Counted from the stretch's first letter, positions 54,401 to 60,529 are shown. The stretch: 64,000 nt of DNA from Paracyclopina nana (GCA_019096065.1 JAGUCH010000004.1:8432001-8496000), one strand, 5' to 3'. Made by a program: numbers and translations. The notes: generated from the letters alone by a model not told the origin.

Positions 54401-55418
54401 AGCCTTTCTTCTCGTGACATGTGGTCTTGTTCGAATATCCACCTGTAACCGTCCTTCACTGCTTCGGCGTATTCTCTTGTGTCTGTATCACTTTCACTTT
54501 CCCTGGCTGCCTCCAACTGGTTCCGTTGAGCCGAGGTGAGCTTTTTTCCTGTAACAAAATCGCTCTCGGGGTATCTCTGAGAAGGTTTTACTTGCCTTCC
54601 ACTTTTAGTTTTTTGCACCTCCCGGGACATCCGTGGAACCGAGAGGTCTCCTCGTTGAGGCTGCAGTTGCACTGTCTCCACGTGAGGAATTGACTAGCAC
54701 ACTGATCACTGTCTCCCCGTTTGGGTAGGTTGAAGTGTCACTATCACTGTGCCAAGCAAGGCTTGGCCTTTTGCTGCTAGCCGCAGCTGCTGCCGAAAAT
54801 TCCGCCAAACTCTCAGTTTTGGAATTTTCCGATTCTGAAGAAGCCGGGATAGTTGGTAGATGAACTCTCAATCTCTCTCGTGGTCTTCAGCCGAGTTGGT
54901 CGCCATGTGGAAAGCTCAGAAGCTTGTCCGTCTATAAAATCGATGAATAAAGTCACGAACTAAAAGAGCCGATGCGATTTCTAAGTACTAGTCGACTTTA
55001 TTCAACTATCACTCGTGAAATCTCAAATCGTACTGACGTAAACATAAACAAAACAGATCGAATAAATGAGTCGAGCTCGATAAGATAGTATCACAAATCC
55101 ATCTCTGGGCGGGAGCCAACACACAGGCATGTTTCCGTCCACTGATGCCATCGTGACGTTGTTGAGGAGGGTGTCGTAACCTGGGAGCTGCACTTCGCCT
55201 CCAGTGGATACAATCTTGTCTTCGTCGTTCATGAAGAGTAGCGAGATCTCGTCAAACACCCAGTCTTTGTCAGCCTCACTAGCCGACAGTAGCTGTTTGT
55301 CTTTGACACTTGACTTTTTGGCTCTCTTCGTCGAGACGTCAAAATCTCCACCGTGAGTCTTAAGTGGAGGCCTGACAACTCTTCCACTCTTGGTCTTCCT
55401 CTTGCCAGACTGGTACAT
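30468..55418 (-). CDS. Element C polyprotein: Gag, protease and zinc-tail, split by nested insertions
   Basis: The coding parts are 55418-55124, 44797-41989 and 30516-30468. With insertions A and B and one copy of each duplication set aside they sum to 3153 nt, exactly 1051 codons including the stop, in one phase. The product would be Gag (collinear with element A), no intact CCHC knuckles in Gag, an aspartic protease with D-T-G-S near 43.0 kb, the start of the inter-domain region, then an abrupt in-frame switch near 42.48 kb to the C-terminal part of the exonuclease ORF (LLPDLGC, then CLLCGNFGH...C). Both insertions interrupt this frame, so this copy cannot make the protein today. The frame looks maintained up to the time of insertion. 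Confidence 0.85.
30522..30738 (-). repeat. 3' LTR of element B
   Basis: 217 bp, TG...CA ends, preceded on the minus strand by a purine tract CCCAGAGGGGAC (30739-30752). Confidence 0.95.
32597..32617 (-). other. Loop-conserved hairpin H8 (element B, second ORF)
   Basis: Plus-strand 7-bp perfect stem GCAAGAC/GTCTTGC around loop AACCAGG. Element sense encodes DPGC. Site homologous to H2 of element A. Confidence 0.8.
33201..34420. mobile_element. 1.2-kb insertion inside the second ORF of element B
   Basis: The homologous ORF of element A has no such sequence. The insert is AT-rich and non-coding, with scattered TGTGA and AACCATGA motifs. Its ends read CCGGAATCTT and, reversed, CCGGAATTGTT, so it is bounded by short inverted sequence or by a CCGG target duplication. 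Class undetermined. Confidence 0.7.
34743..34765 (-). other. Loop-conserved hairpin H9 (element B, second ORF)
   Basis: Loop AACCAGG with an 8-bp stem (CCTCGAGC/GCTCGGGG) that has one imperfect pair. Encodes PGC. Site corresponds to H3 of element A, with a different stem. Confidence 0.7.
36656..36682 (-). other. Loop-conserved hairpin H6 (element B, pol)
   Basis: Loop AACCAAG with a 10-bp stem GTGCCAGGAC/GTCCTCGCAC that has one mismatch. Encodes EDLGC. Same protein position as H4 of element A, but the stem differs with paired changes. Confidence 0.85.
39106..39128 (-). other. Loop-conserved hairpin H7 (element B, gag-protease junction)
   Basis: Loop AACCAAG with an 8-bp stem GTCAGCAC/GTCCTGAC that has one mismatch. 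Encodes QDLGC. Same protein position as H5 of element A. Confidence 0.8.
41772..41988 (-). repeat. 5' LTR of element B
   Basis: 217 bp, adjoining the primer binding site TGGCGACCAAC (41761-41771). Confidence 0.95.
42437..42467 (-). other. Loop-conserved hairpin H10 (element C)
   Basis: Loop ACCCGAG with a 12-bp stem CTTCTCCCTGAC/GTCTGGGAGAAG that has one mismatch. Encodes PDLGC. Homologous to H1 of element A. Confidence 0.85.
44803..45020 (-). repeat. 3' LTR of element A
   Basis: 218 bp, TG...CA ends, minus-strand AATAAA in the context GTTGAATAAAGTCG. No difference from 54906-55123 seen. Confidence 0.97.
45021..45033 (-). promoter_or_regulatory. Polypurine tract of element A
   Basis: Minus-strand CCCAGGGGAGAC abuts the LTR start TGTGTTGG. 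Confidence 0.82.
45127..47946 (-). CDS. Second ORF of element A: DEDDy exonuclease-like protein with zinc knuckles
   Basis: An intact frame of 939 residues from the ATG at 47946. The same frame stays open about 50 codons further upstream without a necessary start. It follows gag-pol with a 177-nt gap, so expression needs a spliced or internal start. Conserved N-terminal block (about 25-170, GDQWNWG), an acidic middle (about 330-380), then an RNase D/WRN-like exonuclease pattern: VDCEGF (motif I, about 530), KIGYGIDGDLKRLRYMGV (motif II, about 610) and YYDRADQF (motif III with the Tyr, about 683). The C-terminus has CX2CX4HX4C, CX4CX4HX4C and CX2CX4HX4H. All four acidic residues are kept. By family knowledge such domains trim 3' ends of RNA or single-stranded DNA. 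The role in the element (cDNA end processing, RNA handling or host-defence escape) is unknown. Confidence 0.9.
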   Translation of the reverse strand: MSKRSRSKDSSDKDQDDLGCRPGPSKRTPIYYENTGERAAEPGVVPRRGPEATVSERQKDDAEAIMEATGVRNLHFYNRTEVGLVNAFLMYFKDPGCLIVGDQWNWGKRAEEDKRDADKRRKARRVDIHRCYRSFVLRARGLSLLEALMFSYGHVFLDVLKFYRDSDDDSLDNPLGFIARARCWLVAESLGKYIDKSVDDASFEKSVLQSIETQGLQIPQIIRLYEDHQVDNVVIADRVSTRFSADELRMLAENADLPANALTDDLRVLEAANEAVHSAMETRAMIYTSLLRKRGPAMLAVQEADLGCRPPVQREEEEEDEQEQPHVEIWEEEIQEEHQEDIEDVNDEPVTVELKSEGTQVEESDFQPPSQGIPGGYEDELMEDLADSAPVMKSQLKPGGRTLAPDEDYLKNYGKPNKACAELVCGELMGVESGRRGKCGTAICVAKAEFSLAECSSPKMRVPVKITVAQALARSKMGPKSRYDLSGPKVQSVLVYGLTRTPNLSTSNYWGESLYRLRKNDFFDDIESHGFMTVDCEGFSTFVRDKYADLYGANHGQWQNMTAYLHMGSPGGVAFGIRVAFVGSRFLGREIPEEIKNLLESPKICKIGYGIDGDLKRLRYMGVHLQNWVDASHFNRLIEPNSDIGKWQALRLLGVQHEIKKPNWKDDHYGGFVDEYSLTIMYYDRADQFVPFAALLKVAAMLGQKEGLKDDDNVHQYAIHVLALLRGCPAKAGNSSKLADLLPDLGCREGVVTLLREESRIWNSLRQSLINVREFEFIFPLNKTAFVSLDEDDLNAVAALAGAHVEELHLPHLVKPAWEQGLGVKAGSANLSTYPHACTLCGSFDHVVADCLELDLECKLPFCNEAGHASRVCALALDICELCDGRGHSAAHHQKYDSVQIYAAVRLSQFLHCMAVKCLDRDAKLLVSDHKGKFRIYYA
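45698..45724 (-). other. Loop-conserved hairpin H1 (element A, second ORF)
   Basis: Perfect 10-bp stem CCTTCCCGAC/GTCGGGAAGG around loop AACCGAG. Element sense encodes LPDLGCREG. It lies between the exonuclease domain and the zinc knuckles. Confidence 0.92.
47015..47041 (-). other. Loop-conserved hairpin H2 (element A, second ORF)
   Basis: 10-bp stem with one imperfect pair (GGAGGCCGAC/GTCGGCTTCC) around loop AACCGAG. Encodes EADLGCRP, just before the acidic region. Confidence 0.88.
47879..47905 (-). other. Loop-conserved hairpin H3 (element A, second ORF)
   Basis: Perfect 10-bp stem CCAGGACGAC/GTCGTCCTGG around loop AACCGAG. Encodes DDLGCRPG near the N-terminus. Confidence 0.92.
48124..54630 (-). 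CDS. gag-pol polyprotein of element A
   Basis: A single open frame of 2168 residues from the ATG at 54630. Order with approximate residues: Gag; CFVCNKSGHRGFQC (697), CEKCLRGRHSIKNC and CEVCQSPDHHTKLH; protease D-I-G-S (857); reverse transcriptase with IYMDD (1263); RNase H with CSDGSD (1450), PEVELAG and YWVDNTS; integrase zinc finger H..H, CTQC (1790), then the DDE core AIDFTG (1857), YSDNGGSF (1920) and NGEVEAFVK (1980). The fused gag and pol, the domain order and the RNase H motifs are those of BEL/Pao. The protease keeps the Asp but has Ile where Thr or Ser is usual. The C-terminal part after integrase ends 177 nt before the second ORF. Confidence 0.96.
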   Translation of the reverse strand: MSREVQKTKSGRQVKPSQRYPESDFVTGKKLTSAQRNQLEAARESESDTDTREYAEAVKDGYRWIFEQDHMSREERLNIARADANDLSELPGYDTIDQLMDMSGVEGPGHQGTSNQAAQQQMGAQGQQQPPGQQIPPWKLLLGAIMDDANEIIKTLASKIRDTTSPDKADQYKRELARISDDIAVDIKSTARAVREHERTEFEAEVDGMHLQIAGYVRQATKAIREKRLALFTEEKPAATASDAVAAGEEEKEEEAAPADESDAIEWVKEHALIATQLKDADKVRRSMDAGSLDHTNQVITMQKFNDRRRELESKLKAVSDGIKSIINMQQLVLNARELDNLMMFCTSPAERKPFRPTQFLPKNDAVDERQPFQESVADRKDLNLEMPTVMISDEKYEVKIREEEAYLAQDSIIDRVMRRVKRDICWSELFERRNLHKFYDRTLPRDMIRDDVKPIYFNGSGNVSYRDFKEFVHAGIVMKANMNWFEKMSKLKQLCTGIARNKIAKCDLSMEGFIEALETLEADFQEHKGAAEEMITALLIKLRNRAVISLKDLNTVEAALAIVEEIIDCNGRAGKDPLDGQASILSNIIMDNYTERNYEAFKEQKLQSRNSLRLFITWAKLRIKDHIKNRKADQFIKNITKVYDVSDKEDDVEQPKRRQFKKKPFNKRREYVNYASDDGDSESSTSEEEVTALAGPKEPCFVCNKSGHRGFQCESWGDYNLADIAELVKKAELCEKCLRGRHSIKNCSKKTMVCEVCQSPDHHTKLHGVRKKDSRPAKGKGDFKKQLRDALMNVVKIVDEEATLLNQDLGCLDGSSDEETVEVVGLVGKKARSWMTVPVEIAMTRGFETALETNALIDIGSSATLLQPDLAKKLGAKGRRKQLSVQVVGENKVVQQPSIKGKLYVRPLGEKEKVFEIRFNTFNIPVSITPVDANAVKQEHELLHDVPFPKPAEGGIGLLIGFNNMELMASERDILVPSGPLARRTPLGWALLSHPKSGGAEVTCFVDDLKELNKAATADTEMRYLMDRQYGLESIGIDRAEQPVKRLTVAEEAALSKMKKTLKRLPNGLYEVGIPMIKEDPDLMDNFKQCAAIQRTLDKKHAKDPRVAKAVEETMAEYVRLGIIEPVPASDVGTGNFMPYFCVAREGSETTKFRFVYNAKQKFGGTSINEEMYTGPNYLDDIFDTMIQFRVGEVGVVSDIEKMYLMIALPEKDRKYVRIIVNGQQMQFCRWPFGLRAAPSVANFVVKHHIKEHGSERLREKVRIYMDDVIVAFKTVEEAKSVVNELIPLMSSCGMELRKFVSNKPEALADVPKERLGKAMVVGETDEIPVHSTLGLKWEPKTDRIGYKLSRVEQKVITKRIMASQIAAVYDPLGALTPCLLKARRALQLAHKADRIKKIAWDDDIEKCDNELTREAVKLWKQWQEEYEQMCLVSYPRMVAPEITGDTVLHFCSDGSDLAFATVAFVASKSGAFEPRWLTTKARIQGVKQRTIPEVELAGALLSARLSNRLMSLLGMKKTTSWYWVDNTSVICWIRKAGVDRAVYVRNRAIEISDTTVVKHWNHIATEINPGDVPTRGCTGSQLRDHATYWGGPQFFMTKLEEWKLTALKVTEEELAGRGDITLMCHDLGCRGKVSTSQTGLLRPHQVEAGDEEAVAGSHKIFKMWKGLLSASRVSKWSILIRAIARLIARSNGQSQGEMLEEDYLQEAVKHVLVVGQWLKYEESLLAYEKTGKWPEKMIKKSVQPMMCADGLIRVHTRMYNQEGEPGSSIYPVLVADTWPFRLYLWALHAAEGHVRNDSLYFQATKFLSGPQLKNMTKEISRACTQCKKLHAPMARQLMGAKPNLNLKNIRPCSKIAIDFTGAQWVKFYRKRVPIYVLVAVCLQTKVVTLEITTGLSTEAVVMALSRIASRRGPIEECYSDNGGSFKKLCRLVSKKEKKQATRRDPEEEEVVQIDWELVKIKTAQYVKSWKMNAPRDHEANGEVEAFVKLAKNAIRDHLDQGEVDLELYRTWVAAAENVVNSRPVAVVEQDDDSRMLLTPNHLLVGRVGDTGVFSNDDELGNVIRLIGSKLSQFRRRWTEFYLNDMHGRRKFQSVTENVKEGDAVVVAEEDLKIKRHEWTIGRVIKAIKSNDGIVRKVLVKHKHGTVERGIRQLIPVTRMPFIRLDN
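49731..49755 (-). other. Loop-conserved hairpin H4 (element A, pol)
   Basis: Perfect 9-bp stem TGCCACGAC/GTCGTGGCA around loop AACCGAG. Encodes CHDLGCRG, between RNase H and integrase. Confidence 0.92.
52189..52211 (-). other. Loop-conserved hairpin H5 (element A, gag-protease junction)
   Basis: Perfect 8-bp stem ATCAAGAC/GTCTTGAT around loop AACCGAG. Encodes QDLGCLD, between the zinc knuckles and protease. Confidence 0.9.
54895..54905 (-). promoter_or_regulatory. Primer binding site of element A
   Basis: Minus-strand TGGCGACCAAC directly follows the LTR. The same 11 bases are in B (41761-41771) and C (55631-55641), after which the three diverge. It implies a tRNA ending GUUGGUCGCCA; an arginine tRNA is a guess from the TGGCGACC start known in some insect elements. 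Confidence 0.82.
54906..55123 (-). repeat. 5' LTR of element A
   Basis: 218 bp, adjoining the primer binding site at 54905 and the CAGGC duplication at 55124. Confidence 0.97.
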
Positions 55419-55433
55419 CCGTGGCACCAGTGC

Positions 55434-55530
55434 TGGTCTCCCCGTTAATGAGAGACTGGACTGTCTCCCCGTTAAGGATAAAATTCAACGTGAGGCCTGA
55501 CTGTCTCCCCGTTGAGGATAAAATCACAGC
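55434..55530 (-). repeat. Leader repeats of element C (GGGGAGACAG)
   Basis: Three copies of AACGGGGAGAC lie in the untranslated leader in element sense. Two of them sit in direct repeats of about 40 bp that also share ATTTTATCC. Element A has two related copies. They resemble the polypurine tract and LTR junction GGGGAGACTG. Confidence 0.75.
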
Positions 55531-55641
55531 ACTTAAATTCACTTTAGAGTCAGCTGTCTCAGTAGAAATGTCGGATCACCAGAGAATGCAAGAATCCACT
55601 TTTCATCTCTTGAGTGAGTCCTCGAACCCGGTTGGTCGCCA

Positions 55642-55867
55642 TGTATAGATCTAACGAGAGTCGTCGATGCACTAAAACATGAATAAAGTCGAGATATGCA
55701 ATGAAATCCAGCACGCCGATGATTTCTATGTAGTAGTCGATTTATTCAACTAACACACGTGAAATCCGGAATCGTACTAACGTAAACACGAGCATGACGG
55801 ATCGAATCATAGGTCGAGCTCAATATAAGAGTGTCACAATACAATAGATAAGGCGGGAGCCCAAACA
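55642..55867 (-). repeat. 5' LTR of element C
   Basis: 226 bp, adjoining the primer binding site at 55641 and the TCAGT duplication at 55868. Confidence 0.95.
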
Positions 55868-56048
55868 TCAGTGGGTTTTAGTGGACTTATAAGACAAACT
55901 TAATGACATCTCGACGCATCAAAGGGAGTTTGGCATTTTTATCTAATTGTAAACCGAGTTTTTTAAGACTTTTTTCGGACTGCCCCGATGAGCGACTGAA
56001 GCGCCACTCTGTGCTAAAATACCGCAACTAAGTTCCACTAAGGCTATA

Positions 56049-57324
56049 GCAATGAAAAGCATCACTAATGAAATAAGCCCGTTCACGACGGACCACGGCG
56101 TATACGTACCTTATAATTCTGTAAGTAGAGGGAGGGAGTATTGTCTAGAAACCTATTTTAGTAAATAGCCCAACCAGAAATTCTGGGCCCTCATACGGCA
56201 AAAAAATCCTCAGTGAAACTTATGGGGAGCAAAAGACAGACAAAATGCAATAGATGGTGCTGAATTTTTGGTTCTTTGGCGTACGAGTAAGCGTGCGTAG
56301 CAATTGCGGCAAAAATAGCGCTTCGAACAAAAAGTAAACAAAAAGTTTTTTAGAATTGTAGGCATCAAAATGACTAAGAAAGCTCTCTTTTTGAGCTTGT
56401 AACAGTACAATTGATTCAAGGAACAGAATGGTACCATTTTGAGCAAGATTTATGAAAGTCAAGAAATTTTGGATCATGAGTCACATCATATCCAGACATG
56501 AGCATGAAGGATCGAATAAGAAAAAATAGCCTTACTTTTTGCAGCTCCACTCTGTGTGAGTTCAAAACAAACAAGTTCATCTAGTGTGGGTTCAATAAAA
56601 AGAGCCAGTTTTTTGACAAATAAGCCATTTCTTGCAATGAATTGAGGAAAAAGTATTTTCTGGTAATAATGATGGGCATGCTATAGTTGTTGTACTGGCA
56701 TGGCAAAAGCTAAGAAAATTGGAAAAAGCCAGCCCAAAAGTAGTGAATTGTCCCTAATTTTTAGAAATAGTCCTCAAAAACTTGATATCTTTGAATCTAG
56801 GGCTTTGAAAATAGGTATATTTAGCATAGGAAATCTTTTAAACTACAAGTAGTTTAGAGAACTAAGGAGAACCAAAAGATACTGCACCTCTATTCAGAGA
56901 ACCAGCCAATTTTAATTGCGAGTCCACCTAGACAAGGCAGTTCTCAGCCCTCCATGGTTTCAACTAAAATCCGCTAGCAGAAATATGGTACTTCTAGTTT
57001 CGCCCTATACGTTTTATCAACATAGAGTTATAGTCGTTATGTAACATTAACTGCCTTGACACCTAGGTAAAATCGAAAATACAAATTTTCCGAGTCACAT
57101 TCGATTTTTCTCAAATTTTTTTCATAGGTGGTACGGAAGTTAATGTTACATAACGACATAAACTCAACCTGGGTAAAACGAAGGAGTGCTAGCACGCTGC
57201 AATAACTTTCAGAAAACTTGGGAAAATTTCTGGTTGGGAGGGCCATTAGAGTAAATTTCCTTGGATGACACTTGTTCTTTTAAAAACAGACCGTGGGCCT
57301 ATCTTGTTCCTAGTTTTGATACAT
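56049..57324. other. No recognised gene; former upstream region of GTF2H2
   Basis: AT-rich DNA that would have lain directly upstream of GTF2H2 before the nest inserted. No frame with a recognisable domain was found. It contains the small inverted repeat listed at 57033-57157. Confidence 0.45.
57033..57157. repeat. 125-bp palindromic repeat with 20-bp arms
   Basis: GTCGTTATGTAACATTAACT at the left is exactly inverted at the right end (57138-57157). It looks like a small MITE or a solo palindrome. Confidence 0.75.
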
Positions 57325-57721
57325 CTATTCGGATTCGATTTTTCAATTTTGGGCCCAAACCCCTTGTCTCCATGTGGTTAAGATGGGGTTTCAAGTTAGA
57401 CAGCCCTGAGGATGCTCTAAGGGGGACAAATGGGGCCTCGAATGGTTCAATAAAAAGCCACTGCTCTCGCATCCAGAGTCCCCAACTAAAATGAAAACTA
57501 TTCATCCAGGATCAACTCCAAATGTTGCCAGGAGGTGGAATTAGCCATAATTTTCATGGTGTTATGCTTCCCTGGCCTCTGAGGATTGAGAGCTCGTAGC
57601 AGACAAACAAGAAATAACACCATCCCAAATTTTTTTTGGTGACAATTTGGATCTTTATCTACCATAAGCCATTGGAGGGACAAACTTTTTCGCTAGATGG
57701 CGGTTTTAGGGCGGGTTGTCT

Positions 57722-57860
57722 AAAACCCGCACCGACCCGCACCAACCCGCACCGACCCGCACCGACACGCACCGACCAGCATCGATCCGCACCGACCCGC
57801 ACTGACCCGCACCAAGCGGCACCGACACGCACCGACACGCACTGACCCACAAAAACCGGC
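57722..57860 (+). repeat. 10-bp minisatellite (GCACCGACCC), left side of F
   Basis: About 13 copies of GCACCRACCC/GCACCGACAC in tandem. An inverted array of the same unit is at 63464-63560. Confidence 0.88.
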
Positions 57861-58003
57861 GCCATACCGCACAAACCAATAGAATACAAAAAAAGCTTAA
57901 AAAAGGCTTCTGCCAGCATGAGCTTTTAATCAAAACTTCAAAAGCAATTTCAAACCCGCACCAAGAAGTAACTTTTTTCAAAGTGGTTACTGCTGTTAGC
58001 ATG

Positions 58004-59223
58004 GGCTGCATGCACTTTGCCCCTAGCCGTTTGCCCCTAGCCGTTTACCCCTAGTATGTTTGCCCCTTAGATTTTTGCCCCTAAAGACTTTTGCCCCCAA
58101 GACATTTTTCCTTAGACACATTTGCCCCTTGACATGTTTGCCCCTAGGATTTTTACCCCTGAAGACGTTTGCCCCTTAGATGTTTGCCCCTGGATATATT
58201 TGCCCCTGGATATATTTGCCCCTTGTACTTTTGCCCCTTGTACTTTTGCCCCTTGAACTTTTGCCCCTTGAACTTTTGCCCCTTGGACTTTTGCCCCTTG
58301 GACTTTTGCCCCATGGACTTTTGCCCATTGGACTTTTGCCCATTGGACTTTTGCCCATTGGACTTTTGCCCATTGGACTTTTGCCCATTGGACTTTTGCC
58401 TCCAAGATGGCTGCCCACAATACTTTCACTTGATTCCTGATGATTTGGATTTTATAATAATTTTACAAGATAAAACCTTCTTTAACCGGACTCCTAACCT
58501 AACCTAATATGATCATATTCAAAACAATCGATTTTTTTCCTTTTTAAGAATAATATCTATTTTTTTAATTTTTTTGTAAGCTGATTGGATTGAGGCAATT
58601 TATAACCTAATCCCTAAAATGACTTGACTTATTTTAGGCAGTTTTTTAGTCCAATTGGTGCTGAAAGTTCATTTCAAATTGGACAAATTGTCAACTCAAG
58701 TAAACAGTGCAGTGGCAAAACAACCAAGGGGCAAAATTTTACTGGTACTTGGGGCAAAAGTGCCTGAGGCAAACATCCCTAGGGGCAAAAATCCAAGGGA
58801 CAAAAACTCAAGGGGCAAAAATCCAAGGGGCAAAAATCCAAGGGGCAAAAATCCAAGGGGCAAAAATCCAAGGGGCAAAAATCCAAGGGGCAAAAATCCA
58901 AGGGGCAAATACAGGGTGAAGCGCCGAAAATGCAACCATGCTACAGCCAATTCGGCCGGTTTATTTACTACTTCAGAGCAGCCCGCTGTGTGCAGTTTCA
59001 GAGCCGCATGCTGTAAATCAAGGGGCAAACATCTAAGGGGCAAATGTCTTCAGAGGCAAAAATCCTTGGGGCAAACTTGTCTAGGGGCAAATATCCAAAG
59101 GGCAAAAGTCTTGGGGGTGACTGTTTCTAAGGACAAAAATCTTAGGGGCAAACGTCTACAGGGGCAAACGGCCAGGGGCAAACATATCAGGGGTAAACGG
59201 CTAGGGGCAAAAGTCTTGAGACC
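58004..59223. mobile_element. Foldback element FB2 built of 15-bp units
   Basis: The left arm (58004-58420) is a tandem array of units like GACTTTTGCCCCTTG. The right arm (58720-59223) is the same in reverse. The outer ends share TTTGCCCCTAGCCG with a leading GG. It is flanked by a 9-bp direct repeat GTTAGCATG (57995-58003; 59224-59232) and interrupts a 180-bp satellite unit. By family knowledge, subrepeat-rich arms and a 9-bp duplication are features of Drosophila FB elements. The spacer 58421-58719 has no ORF. Confidence 0.85.
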
Positions 59224-59702
59224 GTTAGCATGACCTTTCTGGCACAAGTGGCCTTTTTGGCCTTTCCAAGAAAAGTTACTGCAGTGGCCGGCCAAGAAAC
59301 AGCCATTTCTGCTCTCCTTTGTAGCGAAGCAAAACTTCAAGTGCGATTTCAAACCCGCGCCAAGAAGTAACTTTTTTCAAAGTGGTTACTGCAAAAGTTA
59401 GCTGGTAGCATGACCTTTCTGGCACAAGTGGCCTTTTTGGCCTTTGCAAGAAAAGTTACTGCAGTGGCTGGCCAAGAAACAGCCATTTCTGCACTCGTCT
59501 GTAGCGAAGCAAGACTTCAAGTGCGATTTCAAACCCGCGCCAAGAAGTAACTTTTTTCAAAGTGGTTACTGCAAAAGTTAGCTGGTAGCATGACCTTTCT
59601 GGCACAAGTGGCCTTTTGGGCCTTTGCAAGAAAAGTTACTGCAGTGGCTGGCCAAGAAACAGCCATTTCTGCTCTCCTATGTAACTTCAAGTGCGATTTC
59701 AA
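59224..59702 (-). repeat. 180-bp satellite, about 2.7 units, left side of F
   Basis: Units recur every 180 bp, as marked by AACAGCCATTTCTGC near 59300, 59480 and 59660. A truncated further unit lies left of FB2 (57945-58003). Confidence 0.88.
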
Positions 59703-60529
59703 ACCTCAATGTGCTTTGCATTAAGCCATATTATGGCACAACTAAAATCAACATTGTAAGTCCAACTTTTTGAGGTATGACTTATGAAGTCCAATCAGCA
59801 GTTGGGCCTAGAGATGCCTCAAAGTAATTTTTTTACTCTAATAGTTCCCAACTGCCTCAGCAAAAGTTATGCCTCAAGAAAAATCCTGGAGAGGTTGGGA
59901 AAAATTTGAGAACTGAGCTACTATTTTTCATCCGAGTGTAGGATTGAACTCTTTTTTAATAAAATATGTCTTATTATCAACTGGTAAACCGTAACCCCAA
60001 ATCCTGGGTGTGCCTTCAATTTCCAAATGCTTCTCAGCTTTTTCTCATACCATGGTTTATTTTTTTCCTGGAAATATAGTGTCTCCCGACCCACTATTAA
60101 GCTAAAAACGATGCCACTCAATTTACTTAAAAACTAAGCCACAAAATGTTTGTAGCAGGAACCTGGGACTGTGTTGCTTGGGCCCCTCCACCCGCCTTCC
60201 CGGTGGAAGTCACTAATATAAGATGATCAGTAAATACATGGCTATACTCTAGTAAACATCTCTATGCATTATCTCGTAAGACTGTTGCATGTCGGGCTAA
60301 CAGGGTGTTCAAACACCTACACTTGCGTAGTACAGCATCAAGCTTTTAGAACGGGATAGTCTTGGAATTTCAAGCCAACAAGGATTTGCGATTACTGGTA
60401 GAGAATAAGACATATTTTCCAATTTCAACATAATATATCAAGTTTTTTGAGTAAGGACTGGTTCTGGACCCTTTTGGACCCTTTTGGACCTAACACATGA
60501 GGTCGAATCAGCAGTTGGGCCTAGAAAAG
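59703..60529. other. Central spacer of region F
   Basis: AT-rich DNA without coding capacity. It holds the LTR-like repeat R2. Confidence 0.5.
60152..60319 (+). repeat. LTR-like repeat R2, related to R1
   Basis: Starts TGTAGCAGGAAC and ends CCTACA. It aligns with 13759-13929. No internal region or clear target duplication accompanies it, so it looks like a solo LTR or fragment. Confidence 0.6.

Larger units (their letters stand above)
44803..55123 (-). mobile_element. BEL/Pao element A, complete and apparently intact
   Basis: The 218-bp LTRs (44803-45020; 54906-55123) look identical base for base, and CAGGC duplications flank the element (44798-44802; 55124-55128). Total 10321 bp. It has a primer binding site, a polypurine tract, an open gag-pol frame of 2168 codons and an open second ORF of 939 codons. 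Identical LTRs mean insertion was recent. All enzymatic motifs are present, so this copy could be active. It interrupts the Gag coding of element C. Confidence 0.97.
30159..55867 (-). mobile_element. BEL/Pao element C, internally deleted, interrupted by A and B
   Basis: LTRs of 226 bp at 30159-30384 and 55642-55867 differ at one base that I can see (30345 region, C/T), and TCAGT duplications flank the element (30154-30158; 55868-55872). Subtracting A and B with one copy of each duplication leaves 3911 bp. It has a primer binding site (55631-55641), a purine tract (30385-30397) and one ORF. Reverse transcriptase, RNase H, integrase and the front of the exonuclease ORF are deleted. It must depend on relatives in trans. 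It predates both A and B, which sit inside it. Confidence 0.93.
30058..56044. mobile_element. MITE copy D2, 273 bp, split by element C
   Basis: The MITE halves are 30058-30158 and 55868-56044 (the TCAGT target of C is counted in both). Together they are 273 bp, exactly the length of copy D1, with inverted ends GGCTTAGTGGAAC and GTTCCACTAAGGC. Flanks show TATA on both sides (30054-30057; 56045-56048), consistent with a TA or TATA target. It lies 94 bp upstream of the GTF2H2 start codon, so the DNA resuming at 56045 is the former upstream region of that gene. Confidence 0.9.

Noticed and set aside
54630-54660. Degenerate hairpin with AACCGAGAGGTC near the gag start of A
   Set aside because: The loop is two bases longer and the arms do not pair.
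35078-54693. Many plus-strand open frames of 60 to 280 codons across elements A, B and C (for example 51365-52210)
   Set aside because: They run antisense to intact gag-pol or the second ORF, follow its codon phase and encode no recognisable domain.
57722-57860. Telomere-like array (ACCCGCACCG)
   Set aside because: Internal, inverted partner present and unit unlike known animal telomere repeats.
57636-58011. Frames rich in Arg, Thr, Pro and His or Val, Gly and Arg
   Set aside because: Read through the 10-bp minisatellite.
58004-59223. CRISPR-like regular repeats
   Set aside because: No unique spacers of constant length, no cas genes, and eukaryotic context; the units are contiguous.
58112-59233. 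Open frames with repeating KSPMG, GAKVQ, PRGKN or LLPLG peptides
   Set aside because: They are translations of the 15-bp minisatellite, whose length is divisible by three.
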